From positions 37,578,118 to 37,642,117 of the forward strand of contig CM077652.1 in assembly GCA_039707465.1 (NCBI GenBank): 64,000 nucleotides of DNA, in the 5' to 3' direction. The notes under the pieces are model-generated. The model saw only the letters and a list, made by a program, of their open reading frames with translations. It did not search any database and had not been told where the DNA came from. A program made the translations under genes and the position numbers. This document shows positions 21,402 to 32,560 of the stretch, one piece after another; position 1 is the first letter of the stretch, and each line of letters begins with the position of its first letter. This DNA is from Rhabdophis nuchalis (taxonomy: Eukaryota; Chordata; Lepidosauria; Squamata; Natricidae).

Positions 21402-21787
21402 CTCGGGGCCTAGTTATATGCGAGACCGCCTCCTGCCCCATACATCCCTCAGACCGATACGCTCCCACAGAGAGGGCCTCCTCAGGGTGCCGTCGACTGG
21501 ACAATGCCGACTGGCAACACCCAGGGGAAGAGCCTTCTCTGTGGCGGGCCCAGCCCTCTGGAACGACTTACCCCCTGAACTTCGCACTATCTCCGACCTC
21601 CGCCTCTTCCACAAGTGTCTTAACACACATCTGTTCCATCTAGCCGGCCTAGCGTAATTTGTTTTTTAGCGCAGGATTTTATTGGAATAAGTTTTTAAAA
21701 TTTTTATATGTTTTTGTATGTATTTTAGTATTCCTGTGCGCCGCCCTGGGTCCGTTTGGAGAAGGGCGGGGTATAAATTTAATAAAA
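21402..21787 (+). mobile_element. L2 LINE 3' fragment (second subfamily)
   Basis: Open C-terminal L2 coding sequence from GPSYMRDRLLPHTSL to HLAGLA at 21657. A short 3' UTR, a stem-loop (21741-21769) and an A-rich end follow. The (L/P)ELRTISDLRLF variant defines the subfamily shared with 39.3 kb. Confidence 0.88.
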
Positions 21788-21913
21788 AATAGTAATCTAT
21801 ATATCATTGGTGCCGTACTTGAAGGGAATGTTGTGTGAAAATTTGGAAGCGATCAGTGCGGTACTTTTAGGAGATTAGTGGTTTTGAACAAACTTGTTAC
21901 ATTTTTATTTATA

Positions 21914-21960
21914 TAGATTATATTATTATTATTATTATTATTATTACTATTATTATTATA
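21914..21960. repeat. (ATT)n microsatellite
   Basis: About 15 ATT units with one ACT variant. It could be an L2 tail remnant, but no L2 sequence adjoins it. Confidence 0.9.
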
Positions 21961-22542
21961 CCAAAAAGTTCTGGTTTGATGTTAACTGTAACAGAGAATG
22001 TCAGAAATCAAGTCTTCTTTTATTCTCTCCCCAACCCTTCCTCACTTCTCTTCCCTGTAGGCTTTCCTATTTTCTTTTGTATCTTGTATCTTATTTTATC
22101 TTACAAATTAATAAAATGCTATTGAAAAAAAGAGAGCCTGTCCTGCAATCGCAGGCATGGGCCTGGCTTGAAAGATGCACTTGAACCAGCACTGGAAGCG
22201 AGGAGCAGCGTCAGCAGGCTGCCCCTTGCCTCCCCCAGTGAAGCTTTGGGCAAGAATGGGTGGGGGGCTTGTGGCTCCCCCCTTTCTCCTGCTTCATCCT
22301 TTATGCAAGTCCCTCGGCATCTTTCTTTGGGGTGCAGGGGGCGATCAGGCCGAGAGATGCCCAAAAGGACGGCTCCTTCGTGGGGGTGAAGCAGCTCAGC
22401 TGAGAGACTTCCATCGCCTTGGTTCCAGAGAGGATAAAGTCCCCTCCTAAGGGTTCCTTCCAGGGGATTCCCTCTCCTCTTCATGGAGAAGACCCCAGAC
22501 CTGTTTCCTGTGAAACACCTGCTAGATGGTCGCTCTGGCCTG
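21961..22542. other. no recognisable gene or repeat
   Basis: No clear repeat end. The open frames here show no domain. Confidence 0.4.
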
Positions 22543-22652
22543 AGTCTTCGCTCACCTGCATTGAGCTGCTCTACTCCAGCTGTTGGATGGAAGGTAAGGA
22601 GCGTCCGCCCCACAGCTGTAGGAGAGCAGCTTAATGCAGGTGAGCGAAGACT
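22543..22652. repeat. 110-base imperfect palindrome
   Basis: Arms at 22543-22582 and 22612-22652 begin and end with AGTCTTCGCTCACCTGCATT and its complement, with a few mismatches, around a 29-base centre. It is probably a foldback element, but no flanking duplication is visible. Confidence 0.8.
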
Positions 22653-23740
22653 GGCTATCCTTGAGGTTGCCATCTTCCCCTGGGGAGGCTGCCGTTTGGG
22701 GCTGCAGCCTAACATTGGAGAGGGGTCTGAAGGCCAGATCTCTGCTTGCTCCCCTCATGCCGTTCCCCACTGCTTCCAAATACCGGAGTGGTGGGCAATA
22801 GGGAGCCCCAGTTTCTCCACCAGAAACTCCCGGACTCTCCCGTAGACCCTTTCCTGTCTTGTTCCCCAGGCTCCCTGTTTTCCTTGAGACGGTTATTTTC
22901 ATCCAAAATAGCACATATGGAGCATAGCCTTGGGCCCGTGAGCCGCTGGGTGAGGAATAGCCATTACCTGCAGGGCCTCTGTGGCGAGGCAGGACTTTGC
23001 CAGGGCCATCCTTCCTTCGCTTTGGGAAAAACTCAGAAGTTTCACCGTTTAGAGAGTGATTTCCAGAAGGCCATTAAACCAGAGGCAAAGGAGACCAGAT
23101 GTGGTTTAATGAAAATCCCACACCCTGGGAAACGGGCTGGATGCCAGATCAGGCATACCTTTGGCCACTAATGACTTATTGAGTAATTGTGCGATGTGCC
23201 AATACTGCTGTGTTATGCACAAGGCAAGTTTTTGAATGCAAATTATAATCAGGTGTAATCCTGAGGGACACGGTGGGAATTCATGGGAAAAGATCAGTGC
23301 TGAACTTCTCACTGGGGTCCAATGGAGCCAAAGGGCATGGAGAGGTCCAGGCTGCTCGGAAGGATGCGGTTTTAACCCAATGGGCAATTTGCCACCATAT
23401 TCGAAAATATTGTGATTTGCCATGTTTGATTTTTACTCTTTATAATCATGAGATACCAAGATCCAAGGTACCATCCTGGGCCTTGAGGACGTGGAGTCAG
23501 GGGTCCTGGAATCCTTGTTTCATTGCTCCTGAAGCAACTTCCTCAACCAGGCAGCCTCAGCTTGACATTCCACTCCCCCTGGATCTCGGCCCCTGAGAAC
23601 AAGCAACCTGTCCTGGCACCAATGAAAGAGCTAGAAAAGGCCTTCGGATTTAGTCCCTCCCTCCTCTTGGGGTGGGATCCCCTGGGGAAGCTCTTTCTAC
23701 AGAGGTCATGCAGCCCCTGATACATACGGGGCATCTCTGC
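22653..23740. other. no gene; AT-richer block at 23170-23260 may be conserved
   Basis: No coding domain found. Around 23170-23260 the sequence becomes AT-richer and non-repetitive ('tgcaaattataatcaggtgt'), the texture of a conserved non-coding element. That is only a guess without an alignment. Confidence 0.35.
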
Positions 23741-23753
23741 CAGTTGAAAAGAA

Positions 23754-24425
23754 GACCTTCACAGCAGCTAGGTTATTGATTGCTCAACATTGGAAGAAAG
23801 ATTTCTTACCGTCAATTGATCAATGGACTCAGAAAGTGGCGGGGTTTGCGGAAATGGCAAAAATTTCAGCTTTCTTAAAGGATCAGAAGCAGGAGAATTT
23901 TACACAGGAATGGGCAAAATGGATTAATTATATACAGAATAAATATCAGACTGGGAAATACCATGTAGCCTTTAGGTAAGAATGTTTGGATTGATAGGTG
24001 AACAGAGTAAATAATATTTGGGATGTTTGGAATCTATAAAGTGGTGTATAGCGGAAGTCAGGGGGGTGGGATTGAGTGGGAGGTGGGGGTGGGTTAGGGT
24101 GGAGGGTGGGGAAATATATGTGGATAAGCAACAGAGATGGGAATAATGGGATATGGTTATACTATGATTTACACATGTTTAATTAAATTAGAAGATACTG
24201 TTAATGGGAGATTGATATATATTATACTAAGAGAAATTTATATCATGTTTGTCGGGAGGCGAGGGGGTATAATATTTAATATCTGATTGAGAATTTTATT
24301 CTAGGACGGGGGGAGGGGAGGGGTATACTATCTGTATGTGATTTATATTATATGTGGGGGGGGTAAAAAGGGGGAAAATTTGTCTGAATAAAACTTTTTC
24401 AATAAAAAAAAAAGAAAAAAAAGAA
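23754..24425 (+). mobile_element. L1 LINE, 5'-truncated 3' end
   Basis: The C-terminus of L1 ORF2 is readable at 23762-23979: ARLLIAQHWKKDF, then WTQKVAGFAEMAKISAF, and the stop at 23977-23979. A G-rich 3' UTR and an A-rich tail (24393-24425) follow. A target duplication of about 13 bases, GAAAAGAAGACCT, flanks it on both sides (about 23745-23757 and 24424-24436). It is a standard 5'-truncated retrotransposition product. Confidence 0.85.
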
Positions 24426-24427
24426 AA

Positions 24428-24760
24428 GAAGACCTCACCGCTTCAGGTGACAGCCAGTTTCTCCTGATGTCTAGGCTGAACCTCATTCCTTGCTGAGGCT
24501 GGTCTGCATTCTGGGGCAATAGAATAAGGGAAGGAGCCCCCTCCCTCCCCCCTCTCTCTAACAAGAACCCCCCACCACTCTGGCCATCCTCGCTCTCCCA
24601 GGGCCCTCAGCTGGAGACGAAATACACCCAGATCTTTCTGGCCATTCCTCGTTGGGACTCATTCCAATCGCTCACTCTCCTTTTGAATGCTGTGCCTGGA
24701 AATGGAAGCAGGAGCCCAGATGAGGTCCAGATGAGGTCTGACTAGGGCAGAGTAATTACT
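24428..24760. other. no recognisable gene
   Basis: No domain identified. Some phrases near 24600-24660 may be part of the CR1 that continues at 24760. Confidence 0.35.
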
Positions 24761-25062
24761 TTCCATGATGAAGGTTGGGCAGCCGTTTGTCCAGGATAAT
24801 AATAATAATAATAAATTTTATTTGTTACCCGCGCTCTCTCCCCAGGGGACTCGAGGCGGGGCACAGGAAAATTAAAAAACAGTAAACACAACAGAATACA
24901 TAATTTAAAATCACAATTAAACAACAAATCCTGCGCTAAAAACATCTATAAAAAACTAAAAAACTGTCCCTAAAACCCCTGGTGGTATAGGATGGTATAG
25001 TTACCTGCTTTGGGCAGGGAGTTGGGCTAGAAGACCTCCAAGGTCCCTTGTGATGAAGACTC
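24760..25062 (+). mobile_element. CR1 3' end split by an L2 insertion
   Basis: 'gaaggttgggcagccgtttg' (24770-24790) and 'gggctagaagacctccaagg' (25028-25048) are normally contiguous parts of a CR1 3' end. They are separated here by an L2 tail on the opposite strand. Confidence 0.75.
24799..24985 (-). mobile_element. L2 3' UTR fragment inserted in CR1
   Basis: (AAT)n tail at 24799-24816, then 'acccgcgctctctccccagg' (the L2 3' stem-loop region, read on -), then the AT-rich 3' UTR. There is no coding part, so this is a very short 5'-truncated copy. Confidence 0.85.
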
Positions 25063-25600
25063 TCCTGCAGACTAGTAAAGTACCTCTGAGTCAAAGCCCG
25101 TCTCTAGGAAAGAGTGCTTACGAGCAAGAGTTTGCCACCGTGAGAGATGTTGCAAAATGAAAAGGGAAATATCTTTATTAGTTCGGCATCATTTCTTAAG
25201 TTACACAGAAAGGGATTATTTCAGTTTACATCCTCGAATGAGCAGGAAATAAGAGCTAAGAGCAATAACCAGAGTTCTTTTGGGCTATGCCAGTCATGAA
25301 GAGAAGGGCTGGTAGAAACGGGTGGCAGGCACGGGCGGAGTGTTTAAACCCCTGCTGAAGGAGAACTGCTACCTAAGAGGAAAGATGGAAGGAAGGAAGG
25401 AGAGACGACCCAAGGAAGGAGAAGAGGTGGCTGCTGGCGAGGGAACCCTGGGGGCTTGTGAGCAAAGGCAAGCTGGCAGGACCAGACCAATTGCCCCCAC
25501 AAACCTTGAAGGAGCCTGTAGATGCCCTCCCACAGCCTCTTGTGGGGGCTCTTGAGAGATACGGAAAGATGGGTACAATCCCAGGGGATGGAGGGAAAAC
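25063..25600. other. no recognisable gene or repeat
   Basis: No domain or repeat end seen. Confidence 0.4.
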
Positions 25601-25601
25601 G

Positions 25602-25836
25602 TGCTTATTTATATCCCACTTTTATTATTTTTATAAATAACTCAAGGTGGGAAACATCTCCAACATACATTCCGTCTCCTATTTTCCTCACCACAACAAC
25701 CACCTGGTGAAGTGGGTTGGGCTAAGGGAGGGGGCCTGAAGGTCATCCAGCCGGCTTTCATGGCGAAGGTGGGACTTGATCTCAGGGTCTCCCACTTTCT
25801 GGCCTGGGGACTTAACCACTAGGCCAAACTACCTCT
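25602..25836 (-). mobile_element. tRNA-derived SINE
   Basis: Best SINE copy here. Reading on - from 25836: A box TGGCCTAGTGG, B box GATCAAGTCCC about 45 bases on, a body ('aaagccggctggatgacctt') and a tail with 'ttataaaaataataaaagtg'. The A and B boxes fit the pol III consensus. Parts of the body recall CORE/MIR-type SINEs. The same family occurs at 18303-18422 and 38865-39012. Confidence 0.78.
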
Positions 25837-25839
25837 CAT

Positions 25840-26050
25840 TGCGCCTATCTTCAGAAAGAGGAACCAGCTGACCCACCAACCTGATGTGGATACCAAGCCA
25901 AGCTCTGTAGGAACTTCATCCCTGGAAGCTTTCAAGAAGATACTGAACTGCCAGAAATGGTGGAGGGTCTCCTGCTTGAGCAGGGGGTTGGACTAGATGA
26001 CCTTCCAGGTCGCTTCCGACTCTGTTATTCTGCTCTGTTCAGTTCTGACT
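25840..26050 (+). mobile_element. CR1 3' end
   Basis: 'gaagctttcaagaagatact', then 'ctcctgcttgagcagggggt', then 'tggactagatgaccttccag' is the squamate CR1 terminus, followed by 'actctgttattctgctctg'. Confidence 0.8.
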
Positions 26051-26349
26051 ATAACGCACTGTGAGCTTTCAGGGAAGAGTCACGTGTTACCTGGCAGGAG
26101 TCAGTCTGGGTTTAGCAAGAAGGAAGCGTGATTGAGCAACCCCGTCTCTCTTTTGGCTGACTGGGGGCAGGCCGTGGACGGAGCATCCCTTGAGATCACT
26201 GAGGCCTGGCCTGAGGTTTTAGCGGAGAAGGCGGCAAAGGTGGGCGGGGCTCTGCTGGCTGCAGATGGGCACGGCGCTTCCTGGACCCCTTCAGCCAACC
26301 ACTGGCTGTGGCCAGGTGCAAGTCAGGCTGGAAGCAGAAGGGGCCGAGG

Positions 26350-26960
26350 CTCCTTGGATTTATTCCGGCCCTTTTGGCTTAACATCTCTATGTGTGACTT
26401 GCGATCAGAGATTAGAATATACCAACATCAAATTTGTAGAGGACACACAGATGTAGGAGAACTTAAAACCAGAATAAGGTGGGGTGGGGGCGTTCCTGGA
26501 GAACTCTGCGTATAAAATGGATCTGGGTGTTTTGGAGGATCAAAGACGGAACAGAAAACAACAAAGTGGTAATGCTGAAAAAATTCAGTCCTTGGCTGCA
26601 AAACCAGAAATACCAGGTCACGCTTGAGAGAGGTCACTCCCCTCCCATGGTCCTCCATGTCTAGAATATTGTGTCCGGTTTTGAGCATCATCTCTGGAGG
26701 TTTTGAAGAAGAGACTAGAGTCTAGACAGTCCCTTATCTGAAATGGTATAGGTTCTGCTTGAGCGATGGGCTGGACTAGAGGACCTCCAAGGCCCCATTC
26801 TATTCTACTCTATTATTATGCCATGCCATTATTTGAGAAAGATGTTGACGAGGCAGGTCTGGAGAACAACCAGGGTGAAAATGGCTCCAGAAGGAAAGAT
26901 TTTGAAAGCCCAGGGAATGTTCGGCCTGGAGAAAGAAAAGCTGCAGGGCAAGGCAACTCT
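26350..26960 (+). mobile_element. CR1 LINE fragments
   Basis: RT-region remnants: RLEYTNIKFVEDTQM (near 26410-26457, the motif-C neighbourhood, with the catalytic aspartates decayed), then 'ccatgtctagaatattgtgt' and a 3' tail at about 26740-26810. A separate CR1 piece follows at about 26840-26945. Many frameshifts. Confidence 0.72.
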
Positions 26961-27014
26961 TGGGGAAGAGCCCTACGTCCAGCAGGTGGGGTGGAATTGC
27001 TCAGGGTTGCCCCA

Positions 27015-27180
27015 AGGCAACAAACCAGTTACAAATGTCTATGGAGGTTCTCAGTCAACCAGGCCCTGGTGGTCCCAAAGGGGCTTTTTCAAGAGGCAAC
27101 TGGACTTTTCTTGTTCTTTCTTTTGAAGATGTTCCCCTTCTCATCCACGAAGCTTCTTCAGTTCCGACTGGATGGTGGGG
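27015..27180 (-). repeat. minus-strand copy of the recurrent 'GATGAGAAGG...' element
   Basis: On + it reads 'ggtcccaaaggggctttttc', 'aagaggcaactggacttttc', then 'ttttgaagatgttccccttc', 'tcatccacgaagcttcttca'. It is the reverse-oriented counterpart of the copy at 20363-20540. Confidence 0.65.
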
Positions 27181-27383
27181 AATGGAAAGAGGTATATTTC
27201 GTGCATTCAAAAGAATGCAAATATAAAACAAATATAAAGCAAAGGGTGTCTTACATTCCAGGTGCCTTGAGCCAGCAGGTGTAGTGCTGAGAGGGTTACA
27301 TGCTTTACTCTAAACCTGGATTTGTTAAACTGATGTTATTAAATAAGATCCACAACTGGCTCAGTTCACACATCCCTCTAAGC

Positions 27384-27748
27384 CAGTGATGGCGAACCTT
27401 TTTTGGCTCGCGTGCCAAAAGCGGGGGGAGCGCAGGGGGGTCATGCGTGGGCGTGCCACACCCATAATGCTAAGTGTGCTTTTGGTGCGCTTTTTTCATC
27501 CTCCCCAGGCTCCAGAGGCTTTCTAGGAGCCTGGGGAAGGTAAAAACAGTCTTCCCTCCCCCACCTCCAGAGGCTTCAGGAGCTTCCCTGAAGCCTCCAG
27601 AGGGCGAAAAATGGCCTCAAAAGAAGGCCTAAATCAGCTGGCCAGAGCACACATGCACGCTGGAGCTGAAAAGGCAACGCCTGGCAGGCCTAAAGAAATA
27701 GTTCCACGTGCCACCTGTGGCACCCATGCCATAGGTTCGCCATCATGG
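27384..27748. mobile_element. hAT-type MITE, 365 bases
   Basis: Terminal inverted repeats of about 20 bases: CAGTGATGGCGAACC... at the left and ...GGTTCGCCATCATGG at the right. The flanking 8-mers CTCTAAGC (27376-27383) and TTCTGAGC (27749-27756) match at six of eight positions, consistent with a hAT target duplication. No transposase is present. Confidence 0.85.
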
Positions 27749-27759
27749 TTCTGAGCCAT

Positions 27760-28000
27760 AAGCCATATTTTGCTGCGAACTGGCCCACTCCAACCGAAGG
27801 TGCAGAATGCCAGATTTTAATCTCTTTGCTAAAACGCCGTGTTTTCATTCACATGAACCAGCCACCCTAGAAAGCCGTCTCATAAGGGAACCTATTAACA
27901 TGTTCTCTCCTCATTTACCGCAGTGAAATGTGAGTTTCCCAAGGCAATTAATCTCCATGTTTCATCCTGAAGAAGACCCCTGTTCCCTCCTTGACTGGGC
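27760..28000. other. non-repetitive block, possible conserved non-coding element
   Basis: Balanced, non-repetitive sequence ('ttttaatctctttgctaaaa', 'aaggcaattaatctccatgt') between repeats, with no coding pattern. Conservation is only suspected. Confidence 0.25.
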
Positions 28001-28840
28001 TCTTTGACAACATGCCAAAGTTCCCATCCTCCCGGCTTCTCCCTAATAGAATCCCTTGGGCCTCTCGTGAGCTGCCTGTAGTTCCCAGGAGGCCTTTGCC
28101 TTCCCCCCACAACCCAGAACACCCCTACTTGTATCGTGAGTTGGACTTGGCAGGATGGGGGGGGGGTTCAGCCCTCCCTCCCTCCCTCCCAGTGACAAAG
28201 CAGGGACCGGGCTGGGCAGGGGCTGCAGTGGTTGCTGCCCAGTGGCCTCCCATCTGGCCGCTCCCTGCCTCTTCGCAAAGCAGTCGCCCAAGGCCACCGG
28301 CCATCCGGCGCTCCCTGCCTTTGTCAAGAGAATATTGATGCTGCTGCTGCACCGTCTCTGCAGCACAGGATCTTCTGACAGCAGAGACGTTCGCTCTGGG
28401 GCTGCTCCGAGCTTCTCCTTGAGGATTTAATAGAGCTATCAGAGGGGCAGAGGGCGTGATTGATGCGATGGAAGGCAGAGATGCACAGGATGAGATGGGG
28501 GGGGGGAGCTGGCTCTCGCTTGCTTGCTTGCCAGGGCACATGCGGGGCCTCTCTGCAGTGGCTGCCTGGATGGTGCAGGAACATAAACTATGGGCCTTGG
28601 GGACACAACCCTGCCTTGGAAAAAGCAGCACTGTGGGAGACAGAATAGGAATGCAAGTCAAAGTAGGCAAGGAACTGATCCGAGAAGACCTCTCTGCTTT
28701 GGGGGAGTTCAAATCTCCAGGACCAGGAGGTTCACATCCCAGTGGAGGGGAAGCATGGAGTGGAAGGTAACTCAAGTTGGGCGGGGGGATAGCCAACCCT
28801 TCCAAAGATAAGATTCAAGACTCAGAAGGAGCTTGTTACA
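28001..28840. other. no recognisable gene
   Basis: GC-rich with short G-runs. Open frames on both strands carry no domain. Confidence 0.4.
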
Positions 28841-29645
28841 CTTGAATATTGGACCCCATCCAATGAAATGCAATTCAGTGGTGAGAAAAGTAAGGTGTTA
28901 CACTTAGGCAGTGAAAAATCAAATGCACTGGTAGGTGGTACCTGGCTCAACAGCAGTAGCTATGATCTAGGGCAAGACTCCCCAAACCTGGCAACTTTAA
29001 GACTTGTGGACTTCAACTCCCAGAAGTCCACAAGTCTTAAAGTTGCCAAGTTTGAAGACCTCTGATCTAGGGTTTCAGGTGGGTCACCACTTAAGGGAGC
29101 CAGCAGTGTGCTGCAGCTGCCCAAAAGGCCAATGCAGGGTTCATTCAAGATCCTGACAAGTGATATTACTGATCTATACTGTGCCAGGGAGGCTGCGTGT
29201 GGAATACAGCGTCGAGTTCAGGTTTTCCTGAGGAAAGAAGATGCTGAGACTCTAGAAAGAGTGCGGAGAAGAGCAACAAAGAGGATAAGAGATCCGGAGG
29301 CTGACTCACACAAGGAAAAGCTAAGGGAAGGAGGTCTGTTTAGCGTAATGAAGAGAAGGCTCAGGGGAGACGTGACAGCAGCCTTCCCTTACTTGAAGGG
29401 CTGTTACCGAGAAGGAGGAGATCGAGTCTCTACAGCATTACAAGAAGCTGTTGCGGAATCTCATCAGAGAGAGAATCAACATGGAAACCAGGAGTAATTC
29501 CCTGACCATATGGAACAGTTGTGGGTGCTCCATCACTGGAGGTTTTCAAGAAAGGATTGGGCAACCTTTTGTGTACAAGAACTCCTGCCTTGGACTAGAA
29601 GACCCCCAAGGTACCTTCCAGCCCTTGGATTCCATGATTCAATGG
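28841..29645 (+). mobile_element. CR1 LINE 3' fragment carrying a MITE
   Basis: End of CR1 RT and 3' UTR. Clear CR1 phrases include 'gtggtgagaaaagtaaggtg' (28880), 'gtgcggagaagagcaacaaa' (29261), 'gaagagaaggctcaggggag' (29350) and the terminus near 29590-29640. It is interrupted by the foldback MITE at 28973-29064. Reading frames are broken. Confidence 0.85.
28973..29064. mobile_element. foldback hAT-type MITE, 92 bases
   Basis: Nearly palindromic, with arms built on CAACTTTAAGACTTGTGGAC and its complement, and flanked by a perfect 8-base duplication ATCTAGGG (28965-28972 and 29065-29072). It belongs to the same family as the longer copy at 35484-35618. Confidence 0.92.
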
Positions 29646-29895
29646 AAGAAACAATGGATGGAAGCTCATCAAGGAGAGAAGCAACCTGGAATTGAGGAGA
29701 AACTTCCTAACAATCAGCCAGAGGGATGGCTTCCCTCCAGAGGCTGTGGTGTTCCATCACTGCAGGCTTTTACGAAAGGACTGGACAGCCACTTGTCTGG
29801 ACTGATATGGGGTATAGGGTATCTTGCTTGAGCAGGGGGCTGGACTGGAAGACCTCCAAGGTCCCTTCCGGCTCTGTTCTGACTCTATAATTATG
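29646..29895 (+). mobile_element. second CR1 3' end
   Basis: Starts inside the CR1 3' region ('catcaaggagagaagcaacc') and ends with 'gggctggactggaagacctc' and the terminal 'aattatgg'. It is tandem to the preceding CR1. Confidence 0.78.
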
Positions 29896-29989
29896 GTCTT
29901 TTGGGACCTCTGCCCCTTCAGCTCTTTTTCCTTCAATCGCTTTATTGGGTGAAGGCAAAGCATTTTGTGCATTTATATTGCTGAGGCAC

Positions 29990-30190
29990 CCTCAATTATA
30001 AGGATGTTTGAGAGAAAGCCCTAATATTTATTCATTTATGTATTATTATCTGACTGTCTGTCTGCTGTCTATCTAAGTTGTATAACTGCCCATCTCATGC
30101 AAAGAGATTTTGGGCAGCATACAATATCAGATTTAAAAATAACAAAAGTAAAATTGAGTGAAATATTGTTCATTCAAAAATGACATTCTA
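29990..30190 (-). mobile_element. older L2/CR1-like 3' end
   Basis: On + : tetranucleotide-like 'tattcatttatgtattatta', then 'aactgcccatctcatgcaaa', then 'gattttgggcagcatacaat'. The pair of complementary GCCCA/TGGGC-type segments is the degraded terminal stem of this family. The same type occurs at 36720-36960. Confidence 0.55.
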
Positions 30191-31214
30191 AGCAGCTGTC
30201 AAAAATTAAAATGTAACCCAATTCTCCCTCACTTATCCAGCCGATCAAAGCAATCTTGAGAAGCTGGGCTTTAACAAGCGACCACTAGCAACAAGGAGGA
30301 TTTGCAAGCTGATTTTCAGTTATTTCAAGTGTATTTTGCAAGATCCTGCAGGATGAAAATGCAGTTCTCACCATTTTCCAGGGAACAGCCCCCCTTTCTT
30401 GAAATGAGCCCCCTTCTCTTATTCCTGGAAGAGCTGCTCTGGCTGAATCCGAGAGCCAGAGCGCCTCGAGCCTGGGGGCTTCTCCATGTGGCTGTGGCCC
30501 TCTCACCACCACAGGACCTCTCCCACAAATGAAAAAAGCCACTGGGGGCACCTGGAGAGGCTAAGCAAGGCTAAGGCAGGAACCTTTGTGGACCAAGCAC
30601 TCTTGACCAAAGAGTCAAGTCTTGGGAAATTCCCAGGCTTTTTCAGGAAAGGAGAAAAAGCTGGTTTATTCTCCCGTTGTCAGTTAGTAGCGCAATGAAG
30701 CTATGCGTGGGACACGAGCCCCTGCCACATACAAGTGGGCCCTGGCCATGGGGCCCTTAACCTCAGGGGAAAGGGAAACATTAGAGAGAAGAGCCGGCAT
30801 AAAGAAGACCACCAAGGACCCAGGGCCCAAACGGCGCAGGATCATCCGAGTCAGAGAAGAAGAGACCACAAGGAAGACAAAAGGGAGAGACAGAAGCTGG
30901 AGGAAGAAGCCTCACAGGTGCACCCAAGAGGTGAGGCGAGAAGATGCTGCTGAGGAGGTCAAGGCAACTGTGGCCACCAGAGAGTGGATGGCACGAGGTG
31001 AGGCTGGAGGAGTCCTGCTTCCTGAGAAGGTCGGCCCACAGCGGCTGCTCATCCTGGCCCCTGGGGCTCTCCATGTCTCCCGGAGAGCCTCCCAGCACAT
31101 CCGCAGGAGGACAGGAGGGCCTCTGCGGGGTTTTCATAGACAAAGGGCTACCTTGGCTTTGCCCTCAGTCATCTTTAGCTGCCTCGGTATCTTTCCATGT
31201 TCCACGTTCAATGT
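30191..31214. other. no supported gene
   Basis: Contains a 175-codon open frame (30703-31230, + strand) that is Arg/Lys-rich, runs into the L2 fragment and has no recognisable domain or conserved start. I do not call it a gene. Confidence 0.4.
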
Positions 31215-31215
31215 T

Positions 31216-31490
31216 TTGAGTTTTATTTGATTTATATCCCGCCCTTCTCCAAAAGGACGCAGGGCGGCGCACAGGAATTTAAAATAACATATAAATAATA
31301 CAAAATACAAAAATTTAAAAACTTATTAAATACCAAGTCCTGCGCTAAAACCAATAAAAAATCCCCAATTAAAACTATCTATACTAGTCACAGCGGAGGT
31401 TATGTTAGGCCGGCTTGATGAAAAAGATGTGTTTTTAAACACTGGCGGAAGAGGCGGAGGTCAATGAGGGTACGGAGTTCCATTTCTTCA
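31216..31490 (-). mobile_element. L2 LINE 3' fragment (second subfamily)
   Basis: On - : coding end LRTLIDLRLFRQCLKTHLF, stop, 3' UTR and the stem-loop sequence seen on + as 'tatcccgcccttctcc' near 31234, with the element end near 31216. It is 5'-truncated. Confidence 0.85.
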
Positions 31491-32400
31491 CAATGTTCCC
31501 CCTCAGGATGAGGTTGGGATATCCCAGGCATCCTGGACAACCCAGCAGCCACCACCCCAGGGGCCCCACTCACTGCTCCTTCTGCTGAACCGTGTCTACC
31601 CACCTCGAGAGTAGTGGTGGTCTTCCTGGGCCTTTGTCCTCCTGGGCTTTTGTCTTCCTGGGCTTTTGCTCAGAAATCTGATGTGTGTGCCCCCCCTCCA
31701 GTGCCCCCCAGCTGCTCCCCACTTCCCTGGCTCTGACAGCCTTAGGAGCTGCTGCATTCCCAGAACGGACAGCTCCCCTGCCAGCCCCTCTTGAGCCAGG
31801 CGGCCTTCAGGAAATGATCTTATGCTGCTCTGGGGTCAATGCCAAATCTTGGAAAGGTCAGAATTTCCACCTTCAGAGAGTTCCCCATGGCGGAATCTCC
31901 AAAAGATTTGCAGCTCTTCTTCTGGTTCCTTCCTCCCCCCCCTCCGCCCCCGGGCAAGCTGCCGGCTGAGTCCTCACTCCGTCTCTTTGGTGTTGGCACC
32001 CCTTTCCAGCTTCCCGTGGCCTTTTCCAGTAGCCTGCAGAACCATCTTGGGGGCTGGTAATGGGGGAGGGTGGGGTGGAGCTGCTCCCAGGGATGACAGA
32101 AGGCTTCCTCTGGGCCAGAGAAAGCATCAGTCGGTCCTCTGACCTGGAAGGGCCGCCTGCCTTCCCTGTCAAGGGTCAGCAACATCATGCAGATGCCCAG
32201 GTGGCCGGAGGGAAGCCAGCCCCCTCCCAGCAAAGGGGATGGCAGGAGTCCTTCTGCTTCTGGGGTTTGGGAAGTTCTCCAGAAAGCCCTTTTCTCTTCT
32301 AAAGGGCCATCTTGGTAACCATGCAACGTCTACAGGGAACCTCTAGGTGGATCCTCAGCCAAGAGAGCATCCACCAACATCCTGGGGATATGCTGGTGAT
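31491..32400. other. no recognisable gene or repeat
   Basis: GC-rich with overlapping open frames in several phases, as expected from composition. No domain seen. Confidence 0.4.
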
Positions 32401-32560
32401 CTTCATCGGGAGGTCCAGAATGTGGTTGCTGAGGAGTTTGTGGCGGTGTGTGTGTGCCTGATGTGTCCACCCACAGTGGGAGCCACACTGGTTGCTGGTG
32501 TGTTTCTGGGTGGAGTTTAAGGTGATGGTTTTGAGCTATCAGCCTAGACTCTCCTTGCCC
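32400..32560 (+). mobile_element. very old L2 fragment
   Basis: Reads HWLLVCFWVEFKVMV near 32480-32530, a decayed match to the L2 block HWLPVVFRVRFKVLV. Nothing else of the element is clear. Confidence 0.5.

Larger units (their letters stand above)
20975..21910. mobile_element. unclassified interspersed repeat interrupted by a microsatellite and an L2
   Basis: Starts 'tattactagccgttcccggc' and ends near 'cttgttacatttttatttat' (about 21910), phrases I have seen as the ends of a repeat in vertebrate genomes but cannot classify. Inside lie a (CTAC)n-type array (21095-21290) and an L2 3' fragment (21402-21787). Boundaries are tentative. Confidence 0.35.

Noticed and set aside
30703..31230. 175-codon basic protein on +
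   Set aside because: No recognisable domain, no repeat of the pattern elsewhere, and the frame runs into the L2 3' fragment. It is most likely a chance open frame.
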